NCBI GenBank assembly: GCA_037134895.1
Contig: JBAXLI010000001.1
Span: 62,001 to 126,000 of the forward strand
Direction: 5' to 3'
Source of the DNA: CAIRDP01 sp037134895
Lineage (GTDB): Bacteria > Bacteroidota > Bacteroidia > Bacteroidales > FEN-979
DNA: 64,000 bases
The notes beneath the pieces were generated by a model. It did no database searches, was not told the DNA's origin, and saw only the letters and a program-made list of their open reading frames with translations. Position 1 is the stretch's first letter. Each line of letters starts with the position of its first letter. A program made the position numbers and the translations under genes. Below, piece by piece: positions 45,377 through 54,852 of the stretch.

Positions 45377-46533
45377 TGGACAATATATTCTTTCCTGATT
45401 TTATATTTTATCAGCAGCAGGCTGAGGGGAATCGTGGCAAGAATAAATAAAAGCAGGATACTTATCTCATGCATGGCGTATTTCATGGGAAGCTGCATCT
45501 GGTAAAGTTTTACGAACCCATCTAAAAATGAAGAATAGGGCATCAGCCAGGCATAATACTGATCATACCATGGCATGGCCCAGCGGGGGAATGTATATCC
45601 GCTGAAAACAAAAGCAGGGGCCGTATAAAAAAGCCCGATATCCATCGAGAGCATCGTATCGGTCACAATAACTGATATAAGCAGGCCTATGCTTATGCAG
45701 GCAAGAGCCAGTAAAGTATATAACAGGAAAAAGTGAAACGTCTCCATACCCTGGCCTATTCCAAAAATGGGGAAGATAATGCCGGTCACCAGGATGAAAT
45801 TGATCCAGGCAACCGAAAGATGTGCAAGAATTTTTCCTGAAACTATGTTAAAGGCAGAGCCTTTTGAAAGTGTATAAAGTTCCTGCAGGGTGTTTGTCTT
45901 TGCCTCATAATTGAACATCAGAACACATGCCATGATAATGATCATCTGAAGGGCAACCGTGATCAGGCCAGGCACAAGGTACTGGAAGTAGTTATAACCA
46001 GGGTTATACAAAGGGTATGTGGTCAATCTCACCGGCTGTACCAGGGCCATGGCTTTTTCTTTATTCATTCCGGCGCGGATGAATTTTTCGAGTGAGATGC
46101 CTGCCCCTCCCATGATGATGACTTCCGAAGCGTTCCTGAACAGCAACTTGGCCGGAACCAGTGAAGAAGCATTTGTATACAATGTTATATACACGGGCTT
46201 ACCGCTGAGTATAAGTTCTTCCATCCCGGCAGGAAAATGAGCAGCTCCCATCACTTCACCTCTCAGGATAAGACTCTGGAGTTCCGAAAGACCCTGAAGC
46301 TGCCTTGTGATATGGATGCTTTCGGTTTGTTCAAGCATGAACGTGAGTTTACGGGACACAGCTGAATGGTCTTCATCCCAGATCGCAAACGGAAGGTCTT
46401 TTACTTTTTCCTTTTGATAGATGAAAGCATACAGGAAAAACAATAAGGTTGGCAGGACCAGTAGCAGCCAGTAAAACACAGGTAAGGTAAGGATCCTGCG
46501 CCATTCCCGTATGAAGATCCTGAACAGGGTCAT
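45373..46533 (-). CDS. ABC-2 type permease
   Basis: A 386-residue paralogue of the next permease in the operon with the same plan: helix 1 (LPVFYWLLLVLPTLLFFLYA), a periplasmic domain at about 45-185 (FAIWDEDHSAVSRKL, MGAAHFPAGMEELIL), then helices with FVFSGYTFPRWAMPWYDQ. The pair should form a heterodimeric channel. Begins two bases after the HlyD adaptor stop, so translation is coupled. Confidence 0.9.
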   Translation of the reverse strand: MTLFRIFIREWRRILTLPVFYWLLLVLPTLLFFLYAFIYQKEKVKDLPFAIWDEDHSAVSRKLTFMLEQTESIHITRQLQGLSELQSLILRGEVMGAAHFPAGMEELILSGKPVYITLYTNASSLVPAKLLFRNASEVIIMGGAGISLEKFIRAGMNKEKAMALVQPVRLTTYPLYNPGYNYFQYLVPGLITVALQMIIIMACVLMFNYEAKTNTLQELYTLSKGSAFNIVSGKILAHLSVAWINFILVTGIIFPIFGIGQGMETFHFFLLYTLLALACISIGLLISVIVTDTMLSMDIGLFYTAPAFVFSGYTFPRWAMPWYDQYYAWLMPYSSFLDGFVKLYQMQLPMKYAMHEISILLLFILATIPLSLLLIKYKIRKEYIVQ

Positions 46534-46535
46534 GC

Positions 46536-47528
46536 TCAGGGGAGGATTATTGAGGCTGTCATACCGGGCCTGAGCCCTTTCACCAAGGCGGGGTCATCGG
46601 GCCTGAATTCGACCGTAAAAGTGCGCAGTTCGAACTTCCCGCTCTCCTTCGTTGGGACCCAGTCGGCAAATTCGAGTGAGGGTTCGACATGCGAAACCCT
46701 GATTTTAAATGCCTCGGGTTCGCAGCCAGGCATGGAAACTTCAAACATTTTCCCAACTGAAATTCCTTTCATCCGGTCCTGCCGTATATTGAAACGGATG
46801 AACTGCGAGCCCTTTTTCATCAGGGTGATTATAGGATAGCCAATGGAAACAAATTCACCCTTATGGATCACAACGGTCGAAATGATACCCCCGGAAGGTG
46901 CAGAAATGCGCGCGCCTCCTGTAATGGTGGTTGAAAGGAACACTCCCTGTGCGGCTTGCTGAACCCCTATTTCGGCAGCCCTGATCAATTCAGGCTGGTT
47001 CCCTTTCTCCAGCATTTCAAGGTTCATTTTCGCTGATTCCATTTCATGTTTTGAGGCCATATATTTCAATTGGATCAGGTCTTTTTCTTCACCCGAGATC
47101 ACCTGGCTTTTATACAGGTTCTCGATACGCTCGTTGGTTTGTTTTGCGACCTCGTATTGCTGCTGTGCAACCTGGTAAAGGTTTTTCGCCATTCCCAGGA
47201 CTTCTGGTCTTGTCCCTTTTTTCAGCAGATCAAGCTGAACCATTGCAGCGTCAAGAGTAAGTTTCGCCTGCTGGGAGAGAGTGCCGAGCTCGGTGCTGCC
47301 AAGAACTGCAAGGAGCTGGTTTTCTTTTACCGTGTCGCCTTCCTTCACCAGCAGGGAGTCGAGTTTCCCGGGTACCGCTGAAGAAATATTGATAAACTCT
47401 GCATCCGCCATGCCTATAACAGTATTCTCTTCGTTCGAACCGCTGCGTTTTATTAAAAAAAGGAACGCCACGATCAGAATAACAACAGGAACGAAAATGG
47501 TCCAGTATTTTGTGATGAAGGTTTTCAT
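46536..47528 (-). CDS. HlyD-family efflux adaptor
   Basis: A 330-residue membrane fusion protein with an N-terminal anchor (IFVPVVILIVAFLFLIKR), the first lipoyl half (INISSAVPGKLDSLLVKEGD), a long alpha-helical hairpin at about 85-180, the second lipoyl half (ISAPSGGIISTVVIHKGEF) and a beta-barrel domain. It matches the YhiI/YbhG type that serves ABC-2 exporters. It stands between the TolC gene and the two permeases. The whole gap to the TolC gene is filled by a G-rich heptamer array. Confidence 0.92.
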   Translation of the reverse strand: MKTFITKYWTIFVPVVILIVAFLFLIKRSGSNEENTVIGMADAEFINISSAVPGKLDSLLVKEGDTVKENQLLAVLGSTELGTLSQQAKLTLDAAMVQLDLLKKGTRPEVLGMAKNLYQVAQQQYEVAKQTNERIENLYKSQVISGEEKDLIQLKYMASKHEMESAKMNLEMLEKGNQPELIRAAEIGVQQAAQGVFLSTTITGGARISAPSGGIISTVVIHKGEFVSIGYPIITLMKKGSQFIRFNIRQDRMKGISVGKMFEVSMPGCEPEAFKIRVSHVEPSLEFADWVPTKESGKFELRTFTVEFRPDDPALVKGLRPGMTASIILP

Positions 47529-47530
47529 CG

Positions 47531-47570
47531 GGGTTAGGGATTAGGGATTGGGGGTTGGGGTCAGGGGATA
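47531..47570. repeat. G-rich heptamer micro-array (GGGTTAG/GGATTAG)
   Basis: Five 7-bp units in register (GGGTTAG, GGATTAG, GGATTGG, GGGTTGG, GGTCAGG) and a partial sixth. They fill the entire space between the start of the HlyD gene and the stop of the TolC gene inside one operon. Confidence 0.8.
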
Positions 47571-49061
47571 TTATTTCGTTTGGCCGAGGTATTCGGAGAT
47601 TTTGCGGGAAGTGCCGGTAAGGCTGAAATATTCTGCCAGTGTAACAAAATACCCGAACACCGCAATGTAATATGATTTATCAATTTCCTCCTGTATCAGG
47701 AGGGCATCGTTGATGTCTTTGGGCGACGACATATTGTTCCTGCTCCTTTCACTGATCAGGGAGGTGGTGGTAAGCGCTTCATGCCTGGCGCTGTCGAGGG
47801 TGGCGATATCCATTTGCACCGATTTAAGCCTGTTCAGCGCAACCGCAACCTTTGTATTGATCCCGCTGCGTGTGTTCTGTTCCATCAGTGAGGCTTCCTC
47901 GGCGAGCTGTTTCGTTACCTGTACCCGCTTGTAATTCTTAAACCCGTCGAAGAGGTTCCACTGCAGTTCCAGCCCGATCATCCAGGGAGGTGTAGTCACC
48001 GGCAGATCTTTCTGGTAAAGGTTGATGTTTGCAATCCCGAAAAAATTAGGCATAAGCAGGGATTGCGCCCCTTTTATATTGGTCCTCGCCAGGTTAGTAT
48101 TGCTCCCTGCCAGCCGGAGCATTGGGTTCTGTAGGATCAGACTGGTTTCTGGCCGGTTTAACGCAGTCTGAAAATAGTTCAGGGTGTCGGTAAATGTCAG
48201 CACCGTATCCTGGTTCAAACCCAGCAAACGGTTCATTTCGGCCAGGGCGTTTTGCTTGTCGAGGTAAGTATTGTTCAGCCTGCTGCGGGCCTGCACAAGC
48301 AACACCCTGGTCCAGTTCTGAAAATACGGGGGAATTACCTGGTTTTTCACCATTTCAGCAGCAAAAACATCATTTTTCGCAAAGGCATCCAGGGTCCTTT
48401 TATTCAGCTGTATGAGTGTATTGAGGTATAGTATGCGGATGTACTGTGTGGCGATGACAAGGTCAAGGTCATTTTCGACCAGCTGCTGGTTGATGATCCC
48501 CGATTTGAGTTCAATCGAAGCCGCATTTCGCGCAGTACTGAGCTTGCCCCCGAGCCAGATAGGCTGCCTCACAAAAAGTCCGGCTATGAAATACTGCTGC
48601 TGGCTCAGTACAGGGTTATAATCGGGGTAAGCTGTCGAAATAATACTTTTAGAAGTCTTGTATATGTCCTGTTGCACCTGTTGCGGAAGGTCGACCCCTG
48701 TGATCTGTTTGTACACCGCATTAGCCGTGTACATACTCTGGACTGATGAGCCTTCCACCACACCGTCTTTGATAGTCTGGAGATTAATTGTCAGCGGATT
48801 GCTCAGGTAGTTATAACTGGCGAGGAGGTCAACTTTAGGGAGGGCCGAGAGCTTTTCTGCCGCATAGGCATATTTCCGTGCCTGCACACTATGCTGCGAC
48901 TGCTTTACCAGGAAGCTGTTCTGGCGGGCCAGGTCAAAGCACTGTTTCAGGCTTACATCCTGTGCGGCAGACTGCTGTTCATAACCAGGACAAGCAAGGA
49001 GAAGCAGGAAGCAGAACGCATAGTGTTTCTTTAACTGCTGAGGCAGGGGCAGGGATTTCAT
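47571..49061 (-). CDS. TolC-family outer membrane efflux protein
   Basis: A 496-residue exported protein with a signal peptide and two OEP repeats. Marks: VSLKQCFDLARQNSFLVKQS at the start of the first hairpin, ALAEMNRLLGLNQDTVLTF and the equivalent second half ending SLISERSRNNMSSPKDINDA. It should be the outer-membrane exit duct for the HlyD/ABC-2 exporter next to it. It begins inside the last codons of the hybrid kinase gene (ATGA overlap of four bases), so sensor and duct are translationally coupled. Confidence 0.93.
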   Translation of the reverse strand: MKSLPLPQQLKKHYAFCFLLLLACPGYEQQSAAQDVSLKQCFDLARQNSFLVKQSQHSVQARKYAYAAEKLSALPKVDLLASYNYLSNPLTINLQTIKDGVVEGSSVQSMYTANAVYKQITGVDLPQQVQQDIYKTSKSIISTAYPDYNPVLSQQQYFIAGLFVRQPIWLGGKLSTARNAASIELKSGIINQQLVENDLDLVIATQYIRILYLNTLIQLNKRTLDAFAKNDVFAAEMVKNQVIPPYFQNWTRVLLVQARSRLNNTYLDKQNALAEMNRLLGLNQDTVLTFTDTLNYFQTALNRPETSLILQNPMLRLAGSNTNLARTNIKGAQSLLMPNFFGIANINLYQKDLPVTTPPWMIGLELQWNLFDGFKNYKRVQVTKQLAEEASLMEQNTRSGINTKVAVALNRLKSVQMDIATLDSARHEALTTTSLISERSRNNMSSPKDINDALLIQEEIDKSYYIAVFGYFVTLAEYFSLTGTSRKISEYLGQTK

Positions 49062-52000
49062 TGAATGTATTTCTTCAGTTTGATCATCAAAGTCGCTTTA
49101 TCGAAAGGTTTGGAAAGATAGTCGTCACAGCCGGCTTTCAGCGCTTTATTTTCATCGCCGCTAAGTGCATAGGCTGTAATAGCAATAACCGGGAGTTCAG
49201 GGTTAAAGGATTTGATCAGCCTGGTGGCTTCATACCCATCCATGACAGGCATTTTCAGATCCATCAGCACCAGGCTTATGGATGAATTCTTCAGGCAGGC
49301 ATCGACCGCCTGTTTTCCGTCTGGAACAACAGTGGTCTCAATCCCTTCTCTAAACAGTATCTCTTCGAGAAGCAGGCTTCCGCTCATTTCGTTATCCGCA
49401 ATCAGGATAAGTGGCCTGGTGGAACTTACAACCGGTAATTCCGCCTTAAGCAGAGGTTTTGAAACAGCTTTTTCCAGCGGCAATGTAAAATAAAATCCGG
49501 ATCCTTCACCTTTAACCGAATTCAGCCATACCCGTCCTCCAAGCAGTGTTACAAATCCTTTCACAATGGATAATCCGAGCCCGCTGCCTTCGTGCCCCCT
49601 TGTATCGGCTATATTTTCCTGAACAAAAACATCGAAGATCTTCGACCTGACTTCGCTTCCGATGCCCACCCCGGTATCCTTCACAAAAAATTCAAGTTCG
49701 CCTGGTTTTATTTGAAAGCCGAAGGTAACGGAACCATTGCTGGTGAACTTATATGCATTGTCGAGCAGCTGGTAAATGATCTTGCGGAGAATTTCATGGT
49801 CGGAACTGATCTCCAAGGAGACTGTTGTTTCAGGCATTTCCATATTCAGGAGAAGATGCTTTGCCTGGAAGGACGGGTTGAACCAGGTATACATCTCATT
49901 CATCAGGGCAGGCAGGTTTAACACCGATTTTCTTACTTTCTGGTTCCCCGAAGCAATCAGCGAGATGTCCATATAATCTGTGACGGTCCTGAGTAAACGG
50001 TTGCTGCCCGAACTGACGATAGAAAAATAGTATTCCCTTTCTTCGGAAGTCAGGTTGCTGTCGGCAAGCAGGCGGCTGAATCCAAGGATGCCGTTCAGAG
50101 GAGTCCTGATCTCGTGGGAGATGTTATTCATGAAAGCGGTTTTGAGCTTATCTCCCGATTCGGCCTGCTCTTTGGCAAGGTTGAGTTCGGCATTCACCTT
50201 TTGCAGTTTTTCCTTTGCCACTTCCTGGTCGAGGATTTTCTGTTGAAGCTCGTTGGTTCGTTCCTCAACAATACGTTTCAGGCGTTTACGATGAAAGCGT
50301 TCAAGCAGGAAATACCCTATGAAGAACAGCAGCAATAAAAAGAACCCGGTAACGACCAGGTAAAAGATCAGCGAACGATAGAACGGAGGCGTAAAGCTGA
50401 ATTTCACTGCGGCATATTTCTTTTCATCCCATTGTCCGCTTTCATTTGAAGCAATGACTTTAAAGATGTAGTTACCGCTGGGAATGTTGGTATAGAAAGC
50501 ACTCCTGCTGCTGCCGTTATCGATCCAGGAGGTGTCGAAGCCAACCAGCATGCAGCGGTATCGAAGTTTCCCCGGGTTCGTGTAATTGAGGGCAGCAAAC
50601 CTGAATTCAAGCCTGTTGGAACCTGAAGGCAGGATAAGGGCTGATGACAGCGCGACAGGCTGCCCGTCGACCCTCATTTCATCAATGTATATGGGCGCAT
50701 AATCCGATGAAGCTGTTTTCATCATGGCCGGGTCTATGATGGCGATTCCTTTCATCGTAGGGAACCAGAAACTTCCGTCTTTTCTTTTTATACCTGCAGG
50801 AGACACACCCCCGTTGCATTCGGTCGATTCCATTCCGTCGGATTTTCCGTACAGCACTGGTGTCAGGTATTTAATCTTCGATTCTGCGTAATCGAGAAGA
50901 TCCTGTTTTTTTATCTTGTAGATCCCTTTGTTGCAACTGATCCAGAAATATCCGAAATCATCTTCGAGGATCTTCAGCACCAGTTCATCGGTGAGTCCGT
51001 TGCGGGTGGAGAACTGCCGGATATCATTATCCCTGATAAGGTAAAGCCCGCTGGCTGCAGTACCGACCCATAAATTTCCTTGCGGGTCTTCATACAGTGA
51101 CAGGATGAAATCGCCTGCCAGGCCGGTATTCTTATTCATGGTAATGACTTTGTTATTGGTGATCCTGTTCAATCCCCCGTTGGTACCTACCCATACATTG
51201 CCTTTCAAGTCTTTGAGAATGCAGGTCACGTTATCGTTCGACAGCCCGTCCCTGGTGGTGTATGAAGAAAATTGCCTGTCTTTATATGAGTTCACGCCTC
51301 CACCGGTGGTGCCGATCCAGAGAGTTCCAGACCTGTCGGGATACACTACGGTGACGACATTATTCGAGAGCCCGTCGGCCATAGTGAGGTTGGTGAATTT
51401 CTGATCTTTGAAGCTAAGAAGCCCGCCGCCGGTCGTCCCGATCCACAATGTGTTCGTGCTGTCTTCGCAAATGGAGAGGACGAGATCCTCAGGGAGGCCA
51501 TCTTTACGGGTAAATGACGTTATGGTACCATTCTCAATACGGTCAAGGCCTTTCCCTGCAACCCCGACCCAGAGAGCCCCTGCATGATCTTCGAAGACCG
51601 GCAGTATGACATCCCCCGACAGGCCGTCTTTGCTGGTGAGAGTCTGTATCGACTTCCGTTTGATACAGTCGATGCCGGTACCTGATGTGCCCGCCCATAT
51701 ATTCCCTTCAATGTCTTTGAACAAGGTAACAATAAGATCACCCGAAAGCCCGTCTTTTGAAGTAAACGGGTGGAATTTCCCGTTCAGCATGCGAGTGATC
51801 CCGCCACCGTTGGTGCCGATCCACAACATTCCGGCAGTATCGAACAAAAGGGATATGACAGAATTGCTGCTCAGGCCGTCCTTCATATTATATGCCGAAA
51901 ACCTGCCCTGCCTGAGCAGGTTCAGGCCCCCGCTTTTTGTGCCTATCCAGAGGTCATTGTTTTTATCCAGTGCCAGGGCTTCGATAAAATTATCTGACAG

Positions 52001-52627
52001 CCCGTTTTTGGTTGAATATCTCCTGATCACGCCATTGTCGATAACCGAAAGCCCTCTCTGGGTACCTACCCAGACCCGGTTTTTTGAATCTACAACGATT
52101 GCGCGGATATAGTTATTTGACAATCCTGATGCAGTGTCGTATTTCCGCATTTTCCCGTCTTTCAGAAAGTTCAGTCCGCCCCCCGAAGTCCCAATCCAGA
52201 TCCCTCCGTGAGGATCTTCACATAAGGCATAGACCCTGGTATCCGATAAGCCTTGGGAAGTGCTGTATTTTGTATATGTATTGTTCCTGAGACAAAACAG
52301 TCCGTCCCCCTCAGTTCCTATCCACAAAGCAGAATCGCGGCTTCCCAGGAGGGAGCTGATGAAATTCACACCAAGGCCCGGAACGGAGTTTTTGTTGATC
52401 ACATGGAAGTCAGCCCCGTCGAACCTCACCAGACCTTCCTCGGTACCGAAAAATATCCATCCCTCTTTGGTCTGTGCTATTGTAATGATTGAATTGACCG
52501 GCAAACCCTGCTCCATCTGCCAGTTTTCAACCTTTAGCCCGGGCAGAGCCGCTGACGGTAAAGGTTTCATTTGCCCTGAGGTGGTAATAGCTGTAAGAGA
52601 GCAAAGAATGAGGATGGAAATGCGCAT
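49058..52627 (-). CDS. Hybrid two-component sensor with regulator propellers, kinase and receiver
   Basis: An 1189-residue membrane protein; the ATG at 52627 starts a signal peptide (MRISILILCSLTAITTSGQ) and is preferred to a TTG 93 bases upstream. The periplasmic part holds 12-13 regulator-propeller repeats of the type DGLSxNxVxxLxxDxxGxLWIGT, enough for two seven-bladed propellers, then a Y_Y_Y domain. One transmembrane helix lies at about 752-780, then HisKA with His838 in NNISHEIRTPLNG, HATPase_c, and a receiver with phospho-Asp1123 in LVLMDLKMPVMDG. Unlike polysaccharide-utilisation HTCS proteins it has no AraC DNA-binding domain, so it must pass the signal to another protein. It heads the TolC-HlyD-ABC-2 operon. 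Confidence 0.92.
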   Translation of the reverse strand: MRISILILCSLTAITTSGQMKPLPSAALPGLKVENWQMEQGLPVNSIITIAQTKEGWIFFGTEEGLVRFDGADFHVINKNSVPGLGVNFISSLLGSRDSALWIGTEGDGLFCLRNNTYTKYSTSQGLSDTRVYALCEDPHGGIWIGTSGGGLNFLKDGKMRKYDTASGLSNNYIRAIVVDSKNRVWVGTQRGLSVIDNGVIRRYSTKNGLSDNFIEALALDKNNDLWIGTKSGGLNLLRQGRFSAYNMKDGLSSNSVISLLFDTAGMLWIGTNGGGITRMLNGKFHPFTSKDGLSGDLIVTLFKDIEGNIWAGTSGTGIDCIKRKSIQTLTSKDGLSGDVILPVFEDHAGALWVGVAGKGLDRIENGTITSFTRKDGLPEDLVLSICEDSTNTLWIGTTGGGLLSFKDQKFTNLTMADGLSNNVVTVVYPDRSGTLWIGTTGGGVNSYKDRQFSSYTTRDGLSNDNVTCILKDLKGNVWVGTNGGLNRITNNKVITMNKNTGLAGDFILSLYEDPQGNLWVGTAASGLYLIRDNDIRQFSTRNGLTDELVLKILEDDFGYFWISCNKGIYKIKKQDLLDYAESKIKYLTPVLYGKSDGMESTECNGGVSPAGIKRKDGSFWFPTMKGIAIIDPAMMKTASSDYAPIYIDEMRVDGQPVALSSALILPSGSNRLEFRFAALNYTNPGKLRYRCMLVGFDTSWIDNGSSRSAFYTNIPSGNYIFKVIASNESGQWDEKKYAAVKFSFTPPFYRSLIFYLVVTGFFLLLLFFIGYFLLERFHRKRLKRIVEERTNELQQKILDQEVAKEKLQKVNAELNLAKEQAESGDKLKTAFMNNISHEIRTPLNGILGFSRLLADSNLTSEEREYYFSIVSSGSNRLLRTVTDYMDISLIASGNQKVRKSVLNLPALMNEMYTWFNPSFQAKHLLLNMEMPETTVSLEISSDHEILRKIIYQLLDNAYKFTSNGSVTFGFQIKPGELEFFVKDTGVGIGSEVRSKIFDVFVQENIADTRGHEGSGLGLSIVKGFVTLLGGRVWLNSVKGEGSGFYFTLPLEKAVSKPLLKAELPVVSSTRPLILIADNEMSGSLLLEEILFREGIETTVVPDGKQAVDACLKNSSISLVLMDLKMPVMDGYEATRLIKSFNPELPVIAITAYALSGDENKALKAGCDDYLSKPFDKATLMIKLKKYIQ

Positions 52628-52803
52628 AAGCACGGAATTTGTTCCCGGGGAAACAGCGATGGCGATGCCGGTTAGTAAAAATATGAAATAAAATGAAGGA
52701 CACGAAATATTCCGGGGCAAAATCAGGAGGGAAGAATTCCCATTTGCCGTAAAATTAGTACCTTGGGCTGTTGTTTATAGTATATTAACCAGAACATTAC
52801 CTC

Positions 52804-54111
52804 GTGAAAAACAGGATTGTTTTACTTTCAGCATTGCTGATGTTTCTGTACCCGGGAATCCAGGCACAGCAGGTGAGCCCGGCCCAACAGGTCAGGGAAC
52901 TGATCGCAAACTACAATTATAAGGAAGCCATTACACTTTCGGAAAAATTCCTGGCCGCTGAGCCCGGGTTGGGTGAGGTCATGCTGCTCGAAGGACAGGC
53001 CCTTGAGGAACTCTTCCGCTTTCGGGAGGCAGAAACCCTTTTTCTGAGGGCCTGGCGTGCCGACAGCAGCAATTTCAGGATCATGAACGAGCTGGCCGGT
53101 CTCTATCGTCTGACAGGTGAGAATGATCAGACAATCAGATGGTACAAGAAAATTCTTGTGCTATATCCGCAGAACGATTTCATCATCCTGAAACTGGCAA
53201 CCATCTATTCCCAGACTGAAGATTACCGAACGGCCCTCAGCCTGCTGCTGCCGTTGTACAGCCGGGATACTTCATCGTTCTATGTGGTCAAACAGATCGC
53301 CGGTGCTTACCAGGAATTGAAGAAAACCGATTCGTCTTTGTTGTTCTATTACAAGGCAAGGCTTCTTAATCCCAACGACCAGGGAGTGATGGTGAAGGTC
53401 ACCAACCTCCTGGTACGTAAAAAGGCCTATGATACAGCTTTAGCGATGACCGAAGAATTTATGAAGAGCAATCCCACGGTGTACAATGTATTGCGCCTGA
53501 ATGCCTATGCAGCCTACCTTCTCAAGGATTATCCCGGCTCAGCAAGCCGTTTCAGGCAATCGCTAAGGCTTGGCGACCATTCTAAGTTCACGCATAAATA
53601 CCTGGGCCTTTGCCGTTACAAACTTGAAATGTACGACTCGGCCTGTCCTTCGTTCAGGAAAGCCTGGTGGATGGATACTACTGATATGGAACTGGCTTTT
53701 TGCTATGGGGTTGCAGCAACCAGGGCACTTTATATCGATACGGGCTTGTTTTACCTGAACAAGACGGTCGACATGGCTGTGCCTGAAAGCCAGTTCCTGA
53801 AGTCCCTGTATGCTGAGCTGGCCGGGGCGTATAACCAGAACCTGCGTCCCGATACGGCTCTTGACATATTGCTGAAAGCACAGTTTACTGATCCGGAAGA
53901 CCCGGTGATAATGTTCAAGATCGCTTACCAGTATGATTATTACCTGCGAAAACCCATGACCGCACTGCCATATTATAAAAAGTTCATGAAAATGAAAGGG
54001 ACCGATGCCGAATCTGCGGGAAGCAATCCCCAGGTGATGACCTACAGGCAGTATGCGATAAACCGCATTAAGGAACTTGATGCCTACAAAAGCTCAGGCA
54101 AGAGTAAGTAA
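52804..54111 (+). CDS. TPR-repeat exported protein
   Basis: A 435-residue protein starting at a GTG, with a signal peptide (MKNRIVLLSALLMFLYPGI, cleaved near IQAQ). The rest is a chain of about ten TPR-like helical pairs (EAITLSEKFLAAEPGLGEV, NELAGLYRLTGENDQTIRW, SASRFRQSLRLGDHSKFTH). No catalytic part. It is likely a periplasmic scaffold. Divergent from the hybrid sensor gene with 176 bases between starts, and 50 bases from the convergent prenyltransferase-like gene. Confidence 0.88.
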   Translation: MKNRIVLLSALLMFLYPGIQAQQVSPAQQVRELIANYNYKEAITLSEKFLAAEPGLGEVMLLEGQALEELFRFREAETLFLRAWRADSSNFRIMNELAGLYRLTGENDQTIRWYKKILVLYPQNDFIILKLATIYSQTEDYRTALSLLLPLYSRDTSSFYVVKQIAGAYQELKKTDSSLLFYYKARLLNPNDQGVMVKVTNLLVRKKAYDTALAMTEEFMKSNPTVYNVLRLNAYAAYLLKDYPGSASRFRQSLRLGDHSKFTHKYLGLCRYKLEMYDSACPSFRKAWWMDTTDMELAFCYGVAATRALYIDTGLFYLNKTVDMAVPESQFLKSLYAELAGAYNQNLRPDTALDILLKAQFTDPEDPVIMFKIAYQYDYYLRKPMTALPYYKKFMKMKGTDAESAGSNPQVMTYRQYAINRIKELDAYKSSGKSK

Positions 54112-54163
54112 GAGTTGCGACAATACGGTACCTGGCAGTATGAGAGCTTAAGCAGGGCCCGTT

Positions 54164-54850
54164 TCAGTCGCCGAATTTTCGTTGAATTTTCGAGAAATCA
54201 CCGAGGATTTGCAGAACGTCATCCGCAGTCATATCATTAAACAGTGTATCGGTAAAATACAGCCTTGCCCAGGCCGACTGAAGCGGAAGAAAATTGCTCA
54301 GCAGGGCAGCACCTCCCGTACGTATAACCAGGTCAAGGGGAGTAGTAATCCATAAATGCCTGTATACCTCAGACGGATCAGGTGAAGACCTGATTGCATG
54401 ATTTAATTCTTCGAAGGGATCATAGGCAAGAAGCAGGTTAAGTCTGCCCCTGGTGTTGTTTTTCGTCTGGTTTGCGGATGAATGAATGGCGGCAACCAGG
54501 GAAGGGGGAAGGACTGCGAAATTTCCGGCAACGACCAGCTTCAGTGAGAGTTTGGTTGTGATAGCGGCGATATCGCTGTTGAGCGCCGATTCAATTAAAT
54601 CGAGACTGGCCTTGATATCAGAAGGGTCTCTGCGGAAATTCTGTATGCTTGAAAGATAGATGCTGATCTCTTTTACTCCTTTCCATGATAGCAGGGCAAC
54701 CATATCGAAGAGAAACGAACTGCTCTTCTGATAGGCTTCACCAAGGGAGCAGCCACGGACCCTGGCCCAGCGCCTGCCGCCATCGGGGATGATCCCCACA
54801 TGCAGGGGAACTGCCCCTGGCAAAGGATGAAAACCGGCTGAATTTTCCAA
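54164..54850 (-). CDS. Degenerate cis-prenyltransferase (UppS-like) protein
   Basis: A 228-residue protein of the undecaprenyl-diphosphate synthase fold. HVGIIPDGGRRWARVRG keeps the Mg-binding Asp (Asp23) but has Gly for the usual Asn after DG. The C-terminal motif reads DLVIRTGGAALLSNFLPLQ: the first Arg (Arg177) and Ser-Asn remain, but the Glu-His-Arg of the usual RTGGEHRISNF are Ala-Ala-Leu. The later metal-binding Glu of AYAELYF is Arg here (AWARLYF). The start is TTG (no ATG before the motif). It lies two bases after the acyltransferase stop. By comparison with E. coli UppS several active-site residues are missing, so the activity is doubtful or altered. Confidence 0.82.
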   Translation of the reverse strand: MENSAGFHPLPGAVPLHVGIIPDGGRRWARVRGCSLGEAYQKSSSFLFDMVALLSWKGVKEISIYLSSIQNFRRDPSDIKASLDLIESALNSDIAAITTKLSLKLVVAGNFAVLPPSLVAAIHSSANQTKNNTRGRLNLLLAYDPFEELNHAIRSSPDPSEVYRHLWITTPLDLVIRTGGAALLSNFLPLQSAWARLYFTDTLFNDMTADDVLQILGDFSKIQRKFGD

Positions 54851-54852
54851 GC

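Noticed and set aside
47531..47570. Telomere-like G-rich repeat
   Set aside because: Only five imperfect units inside an operon; better explained as one more member of the heptamer arrays.
49058..52627. Classic HTCS regulator of a polysaccharide utilisation locus
   Set aside because: No C-terminal AraC DNA-binding domain follows the receiver, and no SusC/SusD pair is present in the window.
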